Shown here one piece after another: positions 6,249 through 8,288 of a stretch of 8,288 nt of DNA; the stretch's first letter is position 1; every line of letters starts with the position of its first letter. Location: positions 1 to 8,288 of the forward strand of contig JAEWSK010000271.1 of the NCBI GenBank assembly GCA_023398345.1. Reading direction: 5' to 3'. The position numbers and the translations under genes were made by a program. Source of the DNA: Armatimonadota bacterium (lineage in GTDB: Bacteria; Armatimonadota; UBA5829). The notes under the pieces were generated by a model. The model had not been told where the DNA came from. It was given only the letters and a program-made list of their open reading frames with translations, and searched no databases.

Positions 6249-6260
6249 AGCACTCTACAA

Positions 6261-6289
6261 AGGATAACACATGGAGCTTACTTTGGCAA
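6261..6289 (-). promoter_or_regulatory. Probable promoter of the hisC-aroF-tyrA-cmk-plsC operon
   Basis: On the - strand, TTGCCA (6284-6289) and TATCCT (6261-6266) are separated by 17 nt, matching five and four of six consensus bases. The predicted transcript begins about 6254 and has a leader of only about 20 nt, leaving no room for a T-box, attenuator or riboswitch. A dyad CTTTG-G-CAAAG (6281-6291) covers the -35 and could be an operator. The position just upstream of the first gene supports it; the -10 is weak. Confidence 0.5.
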
Positions 6290-6398
6290 AGTGCCGAGGG
6301 TTCAAGATACTATGTCGCATTGACGAACGAAACTTAATAGCGAGGCGTAAAATCCAAAAAGTAACTTTGTGAGAGTTGGATCATCTAAAAAAATCTTG

Positions 6399-6428
6399 TT
6401 GACAAACATTTTGATTCAATGCTATATT
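6399..6428 (+). promoter_or_regulatory. Promoter of the ArsR/CoA-disulfide reductase unit
   Basis: TTGACA (6399-6404) and TATATT (6423-6428) with an 18-nt spacer match six and five of six consensus bases. The transcript should begin near 6435. A short palindrome TTGA-T-TCAA (6411-6419) sits in the spacer, and TATAT-TC-ATATA (6423-6434) covers the -10, so a repressor could bind here and block polymerase. Confidence 0.7.
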
Positions 6429-6430
6429 CA

Positions 6431-6452
6431 TATATCGAGACATTGCGATATA
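6431..6452 (+). promoter_or_regulatory. Candidate operator for the ArsR-family repressor
   Basis: An inverted repeat TATATCG (6431-6437) and CGATATA (6446-6452), 7 bp perfect arms with an 8-nt spacer, lies over the predicted transcription start, between the -10 and the ribosome binding site. ArsR-family repressors usually bind dyads overlapping their own promoter, so autoregulation is likely. The repeat is seen; its binding protein is inferred. Confidence 0.5.
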
Positions 6453-6454
6453 CC

Positions 6455-6460
6455 GAGGAG
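6455..6460 (+). promoter_or_regulatory. Ribosome binding site of the ArsR-family gene
   Basis: GAGGAG followed by eight bases and ATG at 6469. It rules out the in-frame GTG at 6460, which overlaps this site itself. Confidence 0.75.
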
Positions 6461-6468
6461 TGCCCAGT

Positions 6469-6789
6469 ATGGCCAATAGCAAATTAGATATGAATATGCT
6501 GCCAGCAGATGCGCTTGCTGATGCGGCGGCGTGCCTGAAAGTAATGGCGCACCCTGTGAGATTGAGAATAGTTGACATATTGATGCAGGGCGACTTTCCA
6601 GTGCATGCGATTGCCGAGATGTGCGGAGTGAAGCATAATCAAGCGTGCGAGCACCTGCGCCTTATGCAAAGCTGCGGTCTGCTCACAAGCGAGCGACATG
6701 CTCAATCGGTTTTTTATAAGATTGCGTCCCCGCAGTTGCCGGCTTTACTTAATTGCATAAAGCAGCACTGTAATTCTTTGCAACTTTAA
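6469..6789 (+). CDS. ArsR/SmtB-family transcriptional regulator, cysteine-rich
   Basis: This 106-residue winged-helix repressor matches the usual ArsR length of about 100-120. The segment ACLKVMAHPVRLRIVDIL (21-38) is the typical first helices. AIAEMCGVKHNQACEHLRLMQSCGLL (47-72) is the helix-turn-helix, with the recognition helix around 56-67, and SERHAQSVFYKIA (74-86) is the beta wing. The metal motif ELCVCDL of classic ArsR is absent. Instead there are six cysteines (22, 52, 60, 69, 96, 101): three in the DNA-binding part and two in the last helix. Thiol, persulfide (SqrR/BigR-like) or metal sensing are all possible; the exact cysteine pair of SqrR/BigR cannot be confirmed without alignment. 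It lies 26 nt upstream of a CoA-disulfide reductase/rhodanese gene on the same strand and behind a promoter with dyads, so it probably represses both and responds to oxidised or sulfurated thiols. Confidence 0.88.
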   Translation: MANSKLDMNMLPADALADAAACLKVMAHPVRLRIVDILMQGDFPVHAIAEMCGVKHNQACEHLRLMQSCGLLTSERHAQSVFYKIASPQLPALLNCIKQHCNSLQL

Positions 6790-6815
6790 CAAGCAACATC
6801 AGGGAGTAAAAAAAC

Positions 6816-8288
6816 ATGAGCGATAAAACTCGAATCGTTATTGTAGGTGGAGTCGCTGGTGGGGCATCAGCGGCTGCGCGCGCGCGGCGTTTGTCGGAAG
6901 ATGCTGAGATAATTCTTATTGAGCGCGGGGAGTATGTCTCCTTTGCAAACTGCGGCTTGCCGTATCACATCGGCGGCACTATTGCAGATCGCAGCCGTTT
7001 GCTTGTGCAGACTCCGGCGACGCTTTATGCAACTCTGCGTATAGATGTGCGCACGCAGACAGAGGCAATTGCAATCGACCGAGAGCGCAAGGAAGTTACA
7101 GTGCGCAGTGTCACAGACGGTGTTGAGCAGCGCATAGCTTACGATAAGCTCATTTTGAGCCCTGGAGCTGAACCGATTTGTCCTCCAATTGCCGGAGCAG
7201 ATGACCCGCGTGTGCTTACTCTCCGCTCCATGTCGGATATGGATGCGATAATAAAGGTTCTCGAAGAACAAAAGCCGATGCATTCCGTTGTAGTTGGCGG
7301 CGGCTATATCGGTCTTGAGATGGCCGAAGCCCTGCGCGAGCGAGGCGTAGGAGTGACTCTTGTGGAGCTTAGTCCTCAAGTAATGGGCCCGGTTGACCCG
7401 GAGATGGCCAGTTTATTGCAACAACATATGACGCTACACGGTGTAGATTTGCGCCTTGGAACATCTGTGACAAGCTTTGCATGCGCTAATAATAAACTTC
7501 AGGCTAACTTAAGCACTGGCGAGAGCGTAGAGTGCGGAATTGCAATAATGGCCGTGGGCGTGAAGCCGGATGTGGCGCTTGCAAGGGGTGCAGGACTGAC
7601 AATAGGTGAGCGCGGGGGAATAGCGGTCAATGAGCACATGCGCACAAACGACCAAAATATATTCGCCGTCGGTGATGCAATTGAAGTAAAAGATTTCGTC
7701 GGCGGCTTCCAAGCTCTCGTGCCTTTGGCAGGCCCTGCCAATCGCCAAGGCCGCATCGCTGCGGACAACGCATTTGGCAGAGACAGCGTATACAAAAACA
7801 CTCAAGGAACAGGCATATGCAAAGTTTTTGATCTTGCAGTAGGCATGACCGGAATGAACGAGAAGTCTTTAAAGCGTGTCAATAAGAGCTACGAAAAAAT
7901 CTACATTCACCCGGCAAGCCATGCAAGCTATTATCCCGGCGCGAGCCCTATAAGCATGAAGCTGCTTTTTGATCCCCAAGACGGAAAGGTTCTCGGAGCG
8001 CAGGCGGTCGGCTCGGACGGGGTGGATAAACGCATAGACGTGCTGGCAATTGCCATCCGTGCGGGACTTAGTGTATTTGACCTTGAGGAAATGGAGCTTT
8101 CATACGCTCCTCCATTCGGCTCAGCCAAGGATCCTGTAAACTACGCAGGGTTTGTTGCGGCAAATGTGCTGCGCGGAGACGCAAATATTTGCCATACAGA
8201 AGAGATAATAGCTCCACGCGAAGATCAAATGATTTTGGATGTTCGCAAGCCCTTTGAAGTTGCAATGGGCAAAATACCCGGAGCCGTT
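6816..8288 (+). CDS. FAD-dependent CoA-disulfide reductase with C-terminal rhodanese domain, 3' truncated by window
   Basis: The frame is open for 491 residues to the window end, starting at an ATG 9 nt after AGGGAG. Residues 7-36 are the FAD-binding Rossmann unit (IVIVGGVAGGASAAARARR, with acidic Glu36). SFANCGLPYHIGG (42-54) carries the single redox Cys46 of the CoADR/NADH-oxidase/peroxidase type. VVVGGGYIGLEMAEAL is the NAD(P)H unit, NIFAVGDAIE the FAD-flavin motif, and HPASHASYYPGA and SYAPPFGSAKDPVN hold the tyrosines and interface typical of CoA-disulfide reductases. From about residue 462 ILDVRKPFEVAMGKIPGAV begins a rhodanese domain, whose catalytic Cys lies beyond the window. Such CoADR-Rhd fusions reduce CoA disulfide, CoA persulfide or polysulfide with NAD(P)H. 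The neighbouring ArsR regulator fits thiol/sulfur control. Further domains after rhodanese cannot be excluded. Confidence 0.92.
   Translation, partial: MSDKTRIVIVGGVAGGASAAARARRLSEDAEIILIERGEYVSFANCGLPYHIGGTIADRSRLLVQTPATLYATLRIDVRTQTEAIAIDRERKEVTVRSVTDGVEQRIAYDKLILSPGAEPICPPIAGADDPRVLTLRSMSDMDAIIKVLEEQKPMHSVVVGGGYIGLEMAEALRERGVGVTLVELSPQVMGPVDPEMASLLQQHMTLHGVDLRLGTSVTSFACANNKLQANLSTGESVECGIAIMAVGVKPDVALARGAGLTIGERGGIAVNEHMRTNDQNIFAVGDAIEVKDFVGGFQALVPLAGPANRQGRIAADNAFGRDSVYKNTQGTGICKVFDLAVGMTGMNEKSLKRVNKSYEKIYIHPASHASYYPGASPISMKLLFDPQDGKVLGAQAVGSDGVDKRIDVLAIAIRAGLSVFDLEEMELSYAPPFGSAKDPVNYAGFVAANVLRGDANICHTEEIIAPREDQMILDVRKPFEVAMGKIPGAV

Noticed and set aside
6352..6381. Inverted repeat ATCCAA/TTGGAT in the hisC-arsR intergenic region
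   Set aside because: Only 6-bp arms with an 18-nt loop in AT-rich sequence, off the promoters; it is likely to be chance.
6867..7379. 170-codon - strand frame opposite the CoA-disulfide reductase
   Set aside because: It is fully antisense to a clear FAD/NAD(P)H enzyme with all motifs in frame; its peptide is compositionally odd and has no recognisable family.

Overview
This is a bacterial chromosomal segment made mostly of housekeeping genes, probably from a poorly characterised or metagenomic lineage. Codon use is mixed, base composition looks moderate, and Shine-Dalgarno sites and sigma70-type promoters are clear. The layout hisC, type I-beta DAHP synthase, tyrA, cmk, plsC resembles the aromatic-biosynthesis/cmk clusters of several anaerobic and deep-branching bacterial phyla. 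I cannot assign a phylum from sequence alone.

Left end (1-702, + strand): the last two thirds or so of dnaN, the DNA polymerase III sliding clamp. It closes on a perfect 15-bp hairpin terminator that probably works in both directions. recF does not follow.

Accessory patch (about 727-1893, - strand, convergent with dnaN): a near-consensus promoter, a reading frame that has lost its start, a secreted protein with a CsgG/TolB-N-like look, and a 58-residue stub of a serine recombinase coupled to it by a TAATG junction. A 17-bp direct repeat sits at the point where recombinase similarity ends. This is the only part of the window that looks mobile, rearranged and partly decayed.

Biosynthetic operon (1961-6234, - strand, read right to left): hisC, aroF-type DAHP synthase, tyrA, cmk, plsC. 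All junctions overlap (4, 1, 4 and 28 nt), so this is one transcript joining entry into the shikimate pathway, the tyrosine branch, histidinol-phosphate/aromatic transamination, CMP phosphorylation and phosphatidic acid synthesis. aroA, often found between tyrA and cmk, is absent here.

Right end (6399-8288, + strand, divergent from hisC): a strong promoter with dyads, a cysteine-rich ArsR-family repressor, and an FAD/NAD(P)H CoA-disulfide reductase-type enzyme that runs into a C-terminal rhodanese domain cut by the window edge. This pair looks like a self-regulated thiol/reactive-sulfur response unit.

I see no CRISPR array, tRNA, rRNA or riboswitch. The less ordinary parts are the accessory patch and the ArsR/CoADR-rhodanese unit; neither is clearly a new system on this evidence.
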